Origin: DATKZH01 sp964475955
GTDB lineage: Bacteria > Planctomycetota > Planctomycetia > Pirellulales > Thermoguttaceae
Length of the DNA stretch: 64,000 nucleotides
NCBI GenBank assembly: GCA_964475955.1
Contig: CAYYZY010000016.1
Location: forward strand, 1-64,000
Reading direction: 5' to 3'
The notes beneath the pieces were generated by a model. It saw nothing but the letters and a program-made list of their open reading frames with translations. It did not search any database and was not told the DNA's origin. Positions 39,021-48,226 of the stretch are shown here, in pieces (the stretch's first letter is position 1; every line of letters begins with the position of its first letter). A program made the position numbers and the translations under genes.

Positions 39021-41783
39021 ATGGCCAAGAAACCACGAGCCCGCGAAGGCAATTCCCTGGTGATCGTCGAATCACCTGCCAAGGCACGCACCATCGGGGG
39101 GTTTCTTGGAAACGGCTACACCATCGCGGCCAGCATTGGGCACGTGCGCGACTTGCCCCAGGGCGCCAAGGAAGTGCCCGAGCAGTTCAAGGGGGAGGAA
39201 TGGTCCCACCTTGGGGTGAACGTGGAAAAGGACTTCGAGCCGGTCTACGTGATTCCCCCGGAGAAGGCGAAGCAGGTCCGCAAGCTCAAGGGCCTGCTCA
39301 AGGAGGCCCGCGATCTCTACCTGGCCACCGACGAAGACCGCGAGGGCGAGGCGATCAGTTGGCATCTTTGCCAAGTCCTCCGGCCGAAGGTGCCGGTGCA
39401 CCGTTTGGTCTTCCACGAGATCACGCGCGAGGCCATTGAGGAGGCGATGGCGTCGCCCCGCCAGATCGACGAGCACCTGGTGCGCGCCCAGGAGGCCCGG
39501 CGGATCATCGACCGGCTGTACGGCTATGAGGTCTCGCCGCTGTTGTGGCGCAAGGTGCGTCCGCGCCTGTCGGCGGGTCGCGTGCAGAGCGTGGCCGTGC
39601 GACTGATCGTGGAGCGCGAGCGGCGGCGCATCGCCTTCGTCCCCGCCGATTACTGGGACCTGCTGGGCGACTTCGCCAAGCAGGGCGGCGAGAGCTTCCA
39701 GGCGACCCTGGTCGCGGTGGGAGATCGCAAGCTCCCCTCGAGCCGCGATTTCGACCCCGCTACCGGGGCCCTAAAAGACCCCTCGATGTTGCTCCTCGAC
39801 CGGGAGCAGGCCGAGCAGCTCCTCCAGCGCGTGAAGCAGGGCGATTGCACGGTCCGCTCCGTGGAAGATCGCCCCTACACGACCAGGCCCTATCCGCCGT
39901 TCACCACCAGCACGCTCCAGCAGGAGGCCAACCGGAAATACAACTTCACGGCCCGGCAAACCATGCAGGTCGCCCAGAGCCTCTACGAGACGGGCCACAT
40001 CACCTACATGCGGACCGACTCGACCAACCTGGCGGCGGTCGCCGTGGAGACGGCCCGCGACCTGGTCGCCTCGCAGTACGGACCGGAGTACCTGCCCGAA
40101 AAGCCGCGCATCTACGCCACGAAAGTGAAGAACGCGCAGGAGGCGCACGAGGCGATTCGGCCGGCGGGGCATCCCTTCGACTTTCCCGAAGCGCTTCGCT
40201 CGGATCTCAGTTCCGACCAGTTCCGGCTCTACGACCTGATCTGGAAGCGCACCGTGGCCAGCCAGATGGCCGACGCCCGGGGCCGACGGCTGACGATCGT
40301 CGTCGAGGCCGGCGAGGCCCAGTTCCAGGCGACCGGCAAGACGGTCGAGTTCCCCGGCTACCTTCGTGCGTACGTGGAGGGGTCGGACGACCCGGAGGCC
40401 GAGCTGGCCGACCGCGAGGCCCTGTTGCCGGCCGTCGTGGAGGGTGAATCGCTCACGTGTGCCCAGCTCGAGGCGAAGGGCCACACCACGCAGCCGCCCA
40501 ACCGGTACAGCGAAGCCTCGCTCACGCGGAAGCTGGAGGAGGAGGGGATCGGGCGGCCCAGCACGTACGCCTCGATCATCGACACGATCCTGGCGCGCAA
40601 GTACGTGTTCAAGCGAGGCGGCGCGTTGGTGCCCACGTGGGTCGCGTTCGCCGTGTGCCGGCTGATGGAGACTCATCTGCCCGGCCTGGTCGACTACCAG
40701 TTCACCGCGGAGATGGAAGACGACCTCGACGCGATCAGTCGCGGCGAAATGGGGCACGTCGACTACCTGAAGTCGTTCTACTTCGGCAACGATCACGACG
40801 GCCTGAAGCAGATCCTGGACAATAAGGCCGACGAGATCGACGCCCGAAACGTCAGCAGCATCCCCCTCGGCAAGCCGGAAGGCAACGGCGACGCGGGGGC
40901 CGAGGTCTTCGTGCGCGTGGGCCGCTACGGCCCGTTCGTGGAGCAGGGCGAGCGCCGCGCGAGCATCCCCGAACAGCTCGCCCCCGACGAACTCACCCTG
41001 GAGACCGCCCTCGACCTGCTCGAAAAGGCGGCCCGGGGCGAAGAGCCGCTGGGCACCTGCCCCGAGACGGGCGAGCCGGTCTTCCTCCGCGTGGGGCGCT
41101 TCGGGCCCTACGTCCAGCGCGGCTCCTCCGAAAGCGACAAGAAGCCGCAGAACGCCTCCCTGCTCAAAGGGATGCAGCCCGAAGACGTCGACCTCGAAAC
41201 GGCCCTGCGGCTTCTGAGCCTTCCCCGCGAATTGGGCGAACACCCTGAGAAGGGCGAAAAGGTCACGGCGCACAACGGCCGCTTCGGTCCCTACGTCAAG
41301 TGCGGCGACGAGACGCGCTCCCTGCCCGGCGAACTGTCGCCGCTCGACGTCAACCTCGATCAGGCCCTCGAGCTGCTGGCCCAGCCCAAGCGGCGCGGGC
41401 GCGGCGCCCAGCGCAAAGAGCCGATCAAGGTGTTCGACGCTTCGCCGGTCACGGGCAACCCGGTTCAGTTGCTCGACGGGCGCTACGGCCCTTACGTGAC
41501 CGACGGCGCCACGAACGCCTCGCTCCCCCGCGGCCTCTCGCCCGACGAGGTCACCTTCGAGCGCGCCCTCGACCTCCTGGCCGAGCGCGCCGCCCGGGGC
41601 CCCTCGCGCCGCAGCACGCGCAAGAAGACCACCAAAAAGAAGGCCCCGGCGAAAAAGAAAGCCGCCAAGAAAAAGACGGCCAAAAAGACGGCCAAAAAGA
41701 AGGCGAAGAAGAAGGGCGCCAAAAAGAAGACGGCCAAGAAGACCACGAAGCGCAAAAGCGCGAAGAAGAGCGGCGACTCGTAG
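39021..41783 (+). CDS. topA: DNA topoisomerase I with lysine-rich tail
   Basis: Relaxes negatively supercoiled DNA. The 920-residue product starts with the Toprim domain (LVIVESPAKARTIGGFLG; ATDEDREGEAISWHL). The active-site tyrosine is Tyr329 in ITYMRTDSTNL. The C-terminal third has no cysteine zinc ribbons; instead it has repeated blocks of the type RVGRYGPFVEQGERRASIPE (at about 640, 695, 755, 820), the Toprim-C-terminal repeat type found in many non-proteobacterial enzymes. The last 55 residues are almost only Lys, Ala and Thr, a histone-H1-like tail that should bind DNA without sequence preference. The ATG at 39021 gives MAKKPRAREGNS, the natural start. Confidence 0.95.
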   Translation: MAKKPRAREGNSLVIVESPAKARTIGGFLGNGYTIAASIGHVRDLPQGAKEVPEQFKGEEWSHLGVNVEKDFEPVYVIPPEKAKQVRKLKGLLKEARDLYLATDEDREGEAISWHLCQVLRPKVPVHRLVFHEITREAIEEAMASPRQIDEHLVRAQEARRIIDRLYGYEVSPLLWRKVRPRLSAGRVQSVAVRLIVERERRRIAFVPADYWDLLGDFAKQGGESFQATLVAVGDRKLPSSRDFDPATGALKDPSMLLLDREQAEQLLQRVKQGDCTVRSVEDRPYTTRPYPPFTTSTLQQEANRKYNFTARQTMQVAQSLYETGHITYMRTDSTNLAAVAVETARDLVASQYGPEYLPEKPRIYATKVKNAQEAHEAIRPAGHPFDFPEALRSDLSSDQFRLYDLIWKRTVASQMADARGRRLTIVVEAGEAQFQATGKTVEFPGYLRAYVEGSDDPEAELADREALLPAVVEGESLTCAQLEAKGHTTQPPNRYSEASLTRKLEEEGIGRPSTYASIIDTILARKYVFKRGGALVPTWVAFAVCRLMETHLPGLVDYQFTAEMEDDLDAISRGEMGHVDYLKSFYFGNDHDGLKQILDNKADEIDARNVSSIPLGKPEGNGDAGAEVFVRVGRYGPFVEQGERRASIPEQLAPDELTLETALDLLEKAARGEEPLGTCPETGEPVFLRVGRFGPYVQRGSSESDKKPQNASLLKGMQPEDVDLETALRLLSLPRELGEHPEKGEKVTAHNGRFGPYVKCGDETRSLPGELSPLDVNLDQALELLAQPKRRGRGAQRKEPIKVFDASPVTGNPVQLLDGRYGPYVTDGATNASLPRGLSPDEVTFERALDLLAERAARGPSRRSTRKKTTKKKAPAKKKAAKKKTAKKTAKKKAKKKGAKKKTAKKTTKRKSAKKSGDS

Positions 41784-41835
41784 GGCCTCCTCCTCGCGCC
41801 TTTGCGAGCCCCTTTCCCGGCAGCGAAAAAGGCAG

Positions 41836-43161
41836 CTATAGCGTCCACCCCTCGCGGTACTCGCGCTTGAGGAGGGCGTCGGCTTCCGGGCAGCCGGGGA
41901 ACTTCATGCTGTCGGCGTCCCAGGTGACCTTCTTTCCCACGCGGTAGGCCACGTTGCCCAGAAGCACCGTTTCGGTGACCGCGCCGGAGTAGTCGAAGTT
42001 GCACGTGGTCGGCTCGCCCGTCTTGCAGGCGCGGATCCACTCCTGGTGGTGGCCGATCGACTTGGGGATGGTGGGCTCGGGCGGTTGGAAGTCGGCGAAC
42101 TCGGCTTCGGGCCAGAGCAGGTGCTTGGGGTAGCTGACCAGGAGCATCCCTTCGTCGCCCACGAACACCCCCCACGCCCAGCCGGGAAAATCGTGGTCGG
42201 CGAAGACGGGCGGCGGATTCTTCGCGCCGTGGTTCCAGGTGAGGGTGACCGGCGGCATGTCGCCCCGGGCGGGGAACTCGTAGCGGACCGCCAGCTCGCA
42301 GGGCGTGCTTTCGGCGTGGACCGGCGAACCGTGCGCTTCGATCGTCGTCGGGTGGCGCAGCCCGAGCGCCCAGAACGCCAGGTCGACGTAGTGGCAGCCC
42401 ATGTTCCCGTAGGCCCCGCCGCCGAAGTCCCACCAGTAGTGCCAGTCGTGCGGGTGGTAGCAGGGGTGGTAGGGACGCTCGGGGGCCGGCCCGAGCCAGA
42501 GGTTCCAGTCGAGGCCCTCGGGCACGGGCGGGGTCTCCTGCGGCCGGTCGCCCGCGCAGCCGCCGCCGCGGAGCCACAGGTGGCAGCTACGCACCGGACC
42601 GATCGCACCCGACTGGATCAACTCGACGACGCGGCGGAAGTTCTCCGTGGCGTGGATCTGCGTGCCCATCTGGGTGGCGAGCTCGTTCTCGGCGGCGACC
42701 CGGGCGGCCACGCGGGCCTCGTGGAGCGAGTGGGCCAGCGGCTTCTCGCAGTAGACGTGCTTCCCCATGCGCATCGCCGTCACGCTGGCCGGGGCGTGCG
42801 TGTGGTTGGTCGAGCTGACCACGACGGCGTCGATTTGGTCTTCCAGCTCGTCGAGCATCTTGCGGTAATCGCGGTACTTCTTGGCGTTCGGGTACTTCTT
42901 GAACGTCGTTCCCGCAAGCGGCCGGTGGTAGCGGGGGACTTCCATGCGCCAGTCGACGTCGCACAGGGCCACCACGTTCTCGGTGGCGGAGATCGCCTCG
43001 AGGTTCGCCCGGCCGCGCCCGCCCGCGCCGACGAACGCCACGTTGAGCTTCTCGTTGGGCGACGCTCCCTTCGCCCGGCCCCCCCCGCGCGAAAGCAGGA
43101 GCCCCGCGCCGGCCAGCCCGGCGCCTCGCAACAACTCACGACGACTCAGCCGATTCGACAT
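41836..43161 (-). CDS. Tat-exported Gfo/Idh/MocA oxidoreductase (paralog 1)
   Basis: A 441-residue NAD(P)-binding oxidoreductase. The twin-arginine signal is LSRRELLRGAGLAGAGLLLS. The Rossmann motif VAFVGAGGRGRANLEAI and the family mark HVYCEKPLAHS (EKP) are present, followed by GTQIHATENFRRVVELIQSG. The C-terminal half (GNMGCHYVDLAFWALGL; GHHQEWIRACKTGEPTTCNF) carries the conserved HxxD-like catalytic region. The downstream-strand neighbour at 43311-44612 is a close paralog in tandem. Substrates are probably sugars or polyols, but none can be named. Confidence 0.85.
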   Translation of the reverse strand: MSNRLSRRELLRGAGLAGAGLLLSRGGGRAKGASPNEKLNVAFVGAGGRGRANLEAISATENVVALCDVDWRMEVPRYHRPLAGTTFKKYPNAKKYRDYRKMLDELEDQIDAVVVSSTNHTHAPASVTAMRMGKHVYCEKPLAHSLHEARVAARVAAENELATQMGTQIHATENFRRVVELIQSGAIGPVRSCHLWLRGGGCAGDRPQETPPVPEGLDWNLWLGPAPERPYHPCYHPHDWHYWWDFGGGAYGNMGCHYVDLAFWALGLRHPTTIEAHGSPVHAESTPCELAVRYEFPARGDMPPVTLTWNHGAKNPPPVFADHDFPGWAWGVFVGDEGMLLVSYPKHLLWPEAEFADFQPPEPTIPKSIGHHQEWIRACKTGEPTTCNFDYSGAVTETVLLGNVAYRVGKKVTWDADSMKFPGCPEADALLKREYREGWTL

Positions 43162-43310
43162 GGCTAGGTTCTCCCGAAAGGGGGGATCGGTTTTCGAGCG
43201 CGACGCGGCGCACCTGGCTGTTCCATCCCGCGGCCATGGGGGCGCGTGGCGGCCGCTGCGACACGCGCCATCCATTCTGCATTCATCCTTCATCCTTCCG
43301 CCTTCATCCT

Positions 43311-44612
43311 TCAAAGAGTCCATCCCTCGCGGTAGTCGCGCCGGAGGAACTTGTCGGCCTCGGGGCAGTTGGCCGCCTTGAGGTTGTCGGCGTCCCACTC
43401 CAGTTTGCTGCCGACGCGGTAGGAGACGTTCCCCAGCAGGACCGTTTCGGTCAGCGGGCCGGAGTAGGCGAAGTCGCACGTGGTCGGCTCGCCCGTCTTG
43501 CACGCCCGGATCCACTCCTGGTGATGGCCGATCGACTTGGGGATCGTCGGCTCGGGCCGGGTGAAGTCGGCGAATTCCGACTCGGGCAGGAGCACGTGCT
43601 TTGAGTAGTTGGCCTGAAGCATTCCCTTTTCGCCCACGAAGAGGATGGCCGAGCTCCAATCGGGGAGGCCCTTCTCGGCGCAGATCGCCGGGCGGTTGCC
43701 GGGACCGTTGCGCCAGGTCATGGTGACCGCGGGCAGGTCGCCCCGGGCGGGGAACTGGTAGCGCACGGTGAGCGTGGGTGCCGCGGTTTCCGGGTGGGGC
43801 GGCACGGGGGCCTCGGCCTCGGCGCTTGTGGGGTATTTCAGCTTCAGGGCCCAGAACGGCAGGTCCATGTAGTGGCAGCCGAAATCGCCCAGCGTGCCGT
43901 TGGCGAAGTCCCACCAGTCGCGCCAGTTGCTCGGCACGTAGCAGGGATGGTACGGGCGCCAGGGGGCCGGGCCGAGCCAAAGGTCCCAGTCGAGTCCCTC
44001 GGGCACCTCGGGCGTCTCCTCGGGCCGGTCTTTGCCGCCCCGCGCGCCGGGGAACCAGACCTCCACCTGCCGGACCGGGCCAATCGCACCAGACTGCACC
44101 AACTCGACCACGCGCCGGTAGTTGTCGCCCGCGTGGATCTGCGTGCCCAACTGCGTGGCCAGCTTGTGCTCCTTGGCCAACTCGGTGAGCAGCCGGGTCT
44201 CGAAGACGTTGTGCGTGAGCGGCTTCTCGCAGTAGCAGTGTTTGCCCATGCGCATGGCCATGGCGGCGGGCGGGGCGTGGGTGTGGTCGGGCGTGCCGAC
44301 GACGACGGCGTCGATCTGGTTCTCGATCTCGTCGAGCATCTTGCGGAAGTCGCGATATTGCTTGGCCTTGGGGAATTGTTCGAAGGTCTTCGCGGCCCGG
44401 CGGTCGTCGACGTCGCAAAGCGCCACGAAGTTCTCGCTCGAACAGCCTCTTACGTCGGCGCCGCCCCGGCCGCCCACGCCGATGCCCGCGAGGTTGAGCT
44501 TTTCGTTGGGGGACTGGCCGGCGCCCCGGGCGCCGCTGCCCGAGGTCCAAATCGCAATCCCGGCGAGCGTGGTGTTCCGCAACATCTGGCGGCGTGTGAT
44601 ACGACTGGACAT
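43311..44612 (-). CDS. Tat-exported Gfo/Idh/MocA oxidoreductase (paralog 2)
   Basis: A 433-residue paralog of the next gene, transcribed first. The twin-arginine signal is ITRRQMLRNTTLAGIAIW. GIGVGGRGGADVRG replaces the usual dinucleotide loop, HCYCEKPLTHN gives the EKP motif, and GDFGCHYMDLPFWALKL plus GHHQEWIRACKTGEPTTCDF are shared with the paralog, including the same ending YREGWTL. The two genes lie 149 bases apart on one strand, so they arose by tandem duplication and may be co-transcribed. Export of a nucleotide-dependent enzyme with its cofactor explains use of the Tat route. Confidence 0.85.
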   Translation of the reverse strand: MSSRITRRQMLRNTTLAGIAIWTSGSGARGAGQSPNEKLNLAGIGVGGRGGADVRGCSSENFVALCDVDDRRAAKTFEQFPKAKQYRDFRKMLDEIENQIDAVVVGTPDHTHAPPAAMAMRMGKHCYCEKPLTHNVFETRLLTELAKEHKLATQLGTQIHAGDNYRRVVELVQSGAIGPVRQVEVWFPGARGGKDRPEETPEVPEGLDWDLWLGPAPWRPYHPCYVPSNWRDWWDFANGTLGDFGCHYMDLPFWALKLKYPTSAEAEAPVPPHPETAAPTLTVRYQFPARGDLPAVTMTWRNGPGNRPAICAEKGLPDWSSAILFVGEKGMLQANYSKHVLLPESEFADFTRPEPTIPKSIGHHQEWIRACKTGEPTTCDFAYSGPLTETVLLGNVSYRVGSKLEWDADNLKAANCPEADKFLRRDYREGWTL

Positions 44613-44931
44613 CGTGCGGGTCTCCCGAAAGTGTTGGGTGGGTGGGTTGAATACGGAGGGGAACGCGCGTGCAGCAACCGGTGGTGCTCCGCAGGCGGTG
44701 GGCCGCGGCCGGACCGCCGTCCGCCCGCTTGACGCAACCACCCCCAACGGCTCCAATGGAGTCTCATGAAGGCCCCTTCCATGCGAGGGCGTGCGGAAGC
44801 CGGGGGCCGGGCCACCTGGCCGGCGCACCATAGGCTAGTGTGTCGCTCCGCCGAATGCAATCATTCAAGCGGGGCAGGTCCGGATTTCTTTCTCCTCGCA
44901 ACCTCGCTTTCCCGACCGACCACTTTTCCGC
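44613..44931. other. Divergent intergenic region
   Basis: A 319-base gap between the Gfo/Idh/MocA pair and rsmG. I see no gene and none of the repeat families found elsewhere; promoters for both directions are expected here. Confidence 0.4.
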
Positions 44932-45675
44932 GTGAATCCCGTGGCTGACGACCTGGCCGCCGCCATGGCGGAACACGGCATCGAGCTTCCCGAATCGCAG
45001 GTGGCCCAACTCGAGCGCTACTGCGGCCTGCTGTGGGACTGGAACGCGCGGCTCAACCTCACCCGGCACACCGACTACGACAGGTTCGTCGCCCGCGACC
45101 TGGTCGACAGCCTCGTCTTCGCCGAGTTCCTCCAGCAGGGCGAGCGCGTGCTCGACGTGGGGACCGGCGGCGGCGTGCCCGGCGTGGTCCTCTCCGTGGT
45201 GCGGCCCGACCTCCAGGTCGCCCTTTCCGAGTCGGTGGCCAAGCGAGCCCGGGCGGTGACCGACATCGTCGAGAAGCTCGGCCTTTCCGTGCCGGTGCAC
45301 GCGATGAGGGCGGAGGAGTTGCTGGGCGAGTGGAAGGGCAACACGCTGGCGGTTCGGGCGGTGGCCGGGCTGCCCAAGCTGCTCCGTTGGGTGCGGCCGC
45401 GTTGGGACGCGTTCGACCGGCTATTGACCGTCAAGGGGCCGGCGTGGGTCGACGAGCGGGGCGAAGCCCGGCACCTGGGCCTGCTGCGGAACCTCGCCTT
45501 GCGCAAGTTGAAGAGCTACCCGCTCCCCGGGACGGACTCCGAAAGCGTACTGCTTCAAATCTGCCCGACAGAGCGAATGCTCGACGCCACCCACTGCCGG
45601 ATCACCCCGCGCGAGCAAAGGCTCCCCCGCAAGCGGCGCCCCCGCCGCAAGGGGGGCGGCAAGCAGCCGAGATGA
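44932..45675 (+). CDS. rsmG: 16S rRNA (guanine527-N7)-methyltransferase RsmG
   Basis: Methylates G527 of 16S rRNA with SAM. The 247-residue protein shows LLWDWNARLNLTRHTDYDRF, RDLVDSLVF, the SAM site VLDVGTGGGVPGVVLS, and SESVAKRARAVTDIVEKLGL, all typical of RsmG/GidB. The very basic tail (PRKRRPRRKGGGKQPR) is an extension that may bind RNA. The GTG start at 44932 is used because no ATG precedes the conserved region. A truncated DsrE gene follows. Confidence 0.9.
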   Translation: MNPVADDLAAAMAEHGIELPESQVAQLERYCGLLWDWNARLNLTRHTDYDRFVARDLVDSLVFAEFLQQGERVLDVGTGGGVPGVVLSVVRPDLQVALSESVAKRARAVTDIVEKLGLSVPVHAMRAEELLGEWKGNTLAVRAVAGLPKLLRWVRPRWDAFDRLLTVKGPAWVDERGEARHLGLLRNLALRKLKSYPLPGTDSESVLLQICPTERMLDATHCRITPREQRLPRKRRPRRKGGGKQPR

Positions 45676-45778
45676 AGAAAGGGCGGCGAGTCCCGTTTCT
45701 CGTCCGTTCGACGGCCCCGCGGGGCGATTTCAAGGTAACGAGCCCCGGCCCCTTGATTGCGTCCGACCCAGCTCCCGG

Positions 45779-45979
45779 CTTCTCGCCGAAGACGAGGACC
45801 TTCAGGCGCGGGTCAAGGCGATGATCGGCGACGGCGTCCGCTTCGAGGCCTGCAAGGCGTGCGCCGACATGTACGGCGTGTCGGACGAGCTGAGCGCGCT
45901 GGGCGTCGACGTGAAGTACATGGGGGAGCCGCTCGCGAAGCTCCTTCAGGACGACGGCTGGGACGTGCTGGCGTTCTGA
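45779..45979 (+). pseudogene. C-terminal fragment of a DsrE/DsrF-like protein
   Basis: The frame from 45779 to the TGA at 45977-45979 reads LLAEDEDLQARVKAMIGDGV, then RFEACKACADMYGVSDELSA and ends GWDVLAF, which is the C-terminal half of a small DsrE-family protein (normally about 115-130 residues). Upstream of 45779 the same frame gives unrelated sequence and no good start, so the N-terminal half, with the sulfur-relay Rossmann start, is gone. The nearest in-frame ATG (45821) would give only 52 residues. It lies 103 bases after rsmG. Confidence 0.6.
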
Positions 45980-46056
45980 CGGCGCCGGGTTGCGGCCGTT
46001 CGTGCGGTGCGAGCGCGGGGTCTGTGCGACGTCAACGCAGGAATCGGGAGGCGATC

Positions 46057-46614
46057 ATGAGCGGGTTGGAAATCGGGGTGTACATCGCGGTCTACATCGT
46101 CATCGGTGCCCTGTTCACCGCGTTCGCGGCGCTGGTGTTCTGCGTGTTGACGCTGGTTGCCGGCAAGGTCTCGCGCCATCTCGAAATGACCGGGCCGGAC
46201 GACTGGACGTTTCACGAGTTCTACGTGCGTTACCTGATCATCGCCGCCGTGTTCACCCTCGTCACCTTTCTGGTGATGCCCCTGCTCGGCTGTCTTGGGC
46301 TGATCGCCGGTATGTTCGCGCTGACCGCGGCCTACAAGCGCGTGTTCGACGCCGATTGGCCTCAGGCCCTCGTGCTCGGCGCCATGGGCGGGACCATCGC
46401 GCTGGTGCTGTTCGTGTTCATGATGATGCTCGTCCTGCAACCCCTCGGATTGGTGGAGGAATCCGGCGATGAGGAAGGGCTTGGCCTGGAATCCTGCGAA
46501 GGGAAGGTGGGGGCGGGTCTCGTTTTTTGCCTGGAACGCGCAGTCCTGGAGAAGGAACGAGAGCCGGTCGGCGATTCGTGGACGGAGCAACCCTCCGTGG
46601 TAGCGGAGGCGTGA
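46057..46614 (+). CDS. Hypothetical membrane protein
   Basis: A 185-residue protein. Spans: IGVYIAVYIVIGALFTAFAA, LIIAAVFTLVTFLVMPLLGC joined to LGLIAGMFALTAAY, and LGAMGGTIALVLFVFMMMLV. Between the first two is FHEFYVRYL, a short cytoplasmic helix. The last 50 residues (from about EESGDEEGLG) are polar and look unlike the rest, so the true end may once have been earlier. No family can be named. GGGAGGC precedes the ATG at 46057. Confidence 0.65.
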   Translation: MSGLEIGVYIAVYIVIGALFTAFAALVFCVLTLVAGKVSRHLEMTGPDDWTFHEFYVRYLIIAAVFTLVTFLVMPLLGCLGLIAGMFALTAAYKRVFDADWPQALVLGAMGGTIALVLFVFMMMLVLQPLGLVEESGDEEGLGLESCEGKVGAGLVFCLERAVLEKEREPVGDSWTEQPSVVAEA

Positions 46615-46620
46615 TCCGGG

Positions 46621-47415
46621 TCAGGCGCGGCTGAGCCGGCGGAGCACGTCGTCCAGCGACGCCGACATGCGAAAGGTCCTCGCCTTCTCCACGGCCCCGG
46701 CCCCGACGCGCCCGTTCGTGCGATCGGTCCTGTCGATGCACAGGAGTCTTCGGCCCGGGTCGAGGCTGCGGAGGGCGCGCAACGCGGGGCCATCGTCCAG
46801 AAGGGCGGCCTCCGTGGTGCGGAACAGGCGGTCGCCCAATCGGCCGATCCGATACGTCTGCGGTCCGACGTGAAGGCGGAACTCCGAAAAGCCGTAGTCC
46901 CGGTGGGTCCGGTTCGCCTCGTCCAGGCCCTCCGGATGCCATGGAGGCTCTGAGGTGCCGGCGCGGTCGCAGAGCGGCATCTCGATCCACGACTGCTCGT
47001 AGACCCGGCGGAAACCGAGGTCGCGGTAGATCTTCCGGGCCACGGCGTTGTCGGCCAGGACGTCGAGCTCGACGCACGGCTGATTCGGTCCCCGCGCGTG
47101 CTGGAATCCGTGGAGCATCAGCCGGCGTCCGATGCCCCGGCGGCGCTGCGATCGCCTGACGTAGACGTGGTTGAGGAAGAGGCCCTCCCGCAGCGGCCGC
47201 ACCTCGGCGACTCCGGCGGGGCACGATCGGTGCGATTCGTGAACGTACCAACCGCCGAGGGCAGCCCCTTGGCGCCCGATCGTGTCGCGCACGTATTGCT
47301 CGACCCCCGGGCAGGCGAAGAGCGTGTAGGGGAGCAGCTTTCGGGGGAGATCGGATCGGAGGATCGCGACGATCGCCGGCGCTTCGGCGACTTCAGCAGG
47401 ACGGACTTGCGGCAC
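46621..47415 (-). CDS. GNAT family N-acetyltransferase
   Basis: A 264-residue protein. The GNAT core is in the first 150 residues: LFLNHVYVRRSQRRRGIGRR gives the acetyl-CoA loop (RRGIGRR), and VELDVLADNAVARKIYRDLG with FRRVYEQSWIEMPL the C-terminal strand. The remaining 110 residues have no clear domain. It starts with GTG at 47415, which overlaps the sugar transferase gene by 23 bases, so the two are translationally linked. Its substrate may be an amino sugar or a cell-envelope compound given the neighbours. Confidence 0.75.
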   Translation of the reverse strand: MPQVRPAEVAEAPAIVAILRSDLPRKLLPYTLFACPGVEQYVRDTIGRQGAALGGWYVHESHRSCPAGVAEVRPLREGLFLNHVYVRRSQRRRGIGRRLMLHGFQHARGPNQPCVELDVLADNAVARKIYRDLGFRRVYEQSWIEMPLCDRAGTSEPPWHPEGLDEANRTHRDYGFSEFRLHVGPQTYRIGRLGDRLFRTTEAALLDDGPALRALRSLDPGRRLLCIDRTDRTNGRVGAGAVEKARTFRMSASLDDVLRRLSRA

Positions 47416-48103
47416 GGCGGAACTCCTTCCCTCGCTTGCGCCTTTCCACGTCGAGGTCGAGAGCGCCGAGGGAGTGCACGTCGACGATGATTCCCTTTTT
47501 CGACACGACGGCGATCAGGGTCGACAACACGATCCGCAGATCGAGGGCCAGGGACCAGTTCTCCACGTACCAGACGTCGAGGGCGAGCCGCTCGTCCCAG
47601 CCCAGGCTGTTCCGGCCACGGACCTGAGCCCACCCGGTGATCCCGGGGCGCACCGTGAAACGGAGGCACTCCCGCTCCGTGTAGTAGGGCAGATATCGCA
47701 GAAGCAAGGGCCGCGGACCGACCAGCGACATGTCGCCGCGCAGCACGTTCCACAGTTGCGGCAGCTCGTCGAGACTCGTCTTGCGCAGAAACCGCCCCAG
47801 CCGGGTGATTCGCCGGCCGTCGGGGAGCAGACGGCCCTCCGGCCCGCGGGCGTCGTTCATGCTGCGGAACTTCCAGAGCGTGAACAGCCGCTTGCCTTTG
47901 CCCGGCCGCTGTTGCCGAAACAGGACGGGCGAGCCCATGGTGGCGCGAATCAGGAGCGCGACGACCAGCATGGGAAGGGCGGCCACGAGCAAGATGGTCG
48001 CGGCCACGAGCAGGTCGAGAACGCGCTTGATCAGGCGCGACGCCGTCTTCGACGGAGGCGTGGAGGAGTGTTTCGCCTGGCGGAAGGTCGGGTGGTCGTG
48101 CAT
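47393..48103 (-). CDS. Undecaprenyl-phosphate sugar transferase (PglC/WcaJ-type)
   Basis: Transfers a sugar-1-phosphate to undecaprenyl phosphate to start polysaccharide assembly. The 236-residue monotopic enzyme has the membrane helix LLVAATILLVAALPMLVVAL, then GSPVLFRQQRPGKGKRLFTL, WKFRSM, and the family block KTSLDELPQLWNVLRGDMSL followed by VGPRP. The catalytic Asp-Glu pair is in LDELPQLWN. The ATG at 48103 is chosen over an upstream frame to 48169. Together with the acetyltransferase and FemAB-like gene it suggests an exopolysaccharide locus. Confidence 0.9.
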   Translation of the reverse strand: MHDHPTFRQAKHSSTPPSKTASRLIKRVLDLLVAATILLVAALPMLVVALLIRATMGSPVLFRQQRPGKGKRLFTLWKFRSMNDARGPEGRLLPDGRRITRLGRFLRKTSLDELPQLWNVLRGDMSLVGPRPLLLRYLPYYTERECLRFTVRPGITGWAQVRGRNSLGWDERLALDVWYVENWSLALDLRIVLSTLIAVVSKKGIIVDVHSLGALDLDVERRKRGKEFRRAASPSC

Positions 48104-48226
48104 GGGGGCTCGGCTCGGACATCGAAGGTGGCGGAACAACTCCCTGTCGCGGGCTTCGGCCGCAACCAAGTAAGACGGAATGGCATTGCGTCCTGCAAAC
48201 CTGCGCGCATCCGACCAAGGAAGACT

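Noticed and set aside
41836..44550. A single 904-codon frame covering both Gfo/Idh/MocA genes
   Set aside because: The upstream part is a shifted reading of paralog 2, which has its own full frame at 43311-44612.
44613..44931. Search for an origin-like region near rsmG
   Set aside because: rsmG is sometimes near the replication origin, but there are no DnaA-box clusters, dnaA, dnaN or parAB genes here.
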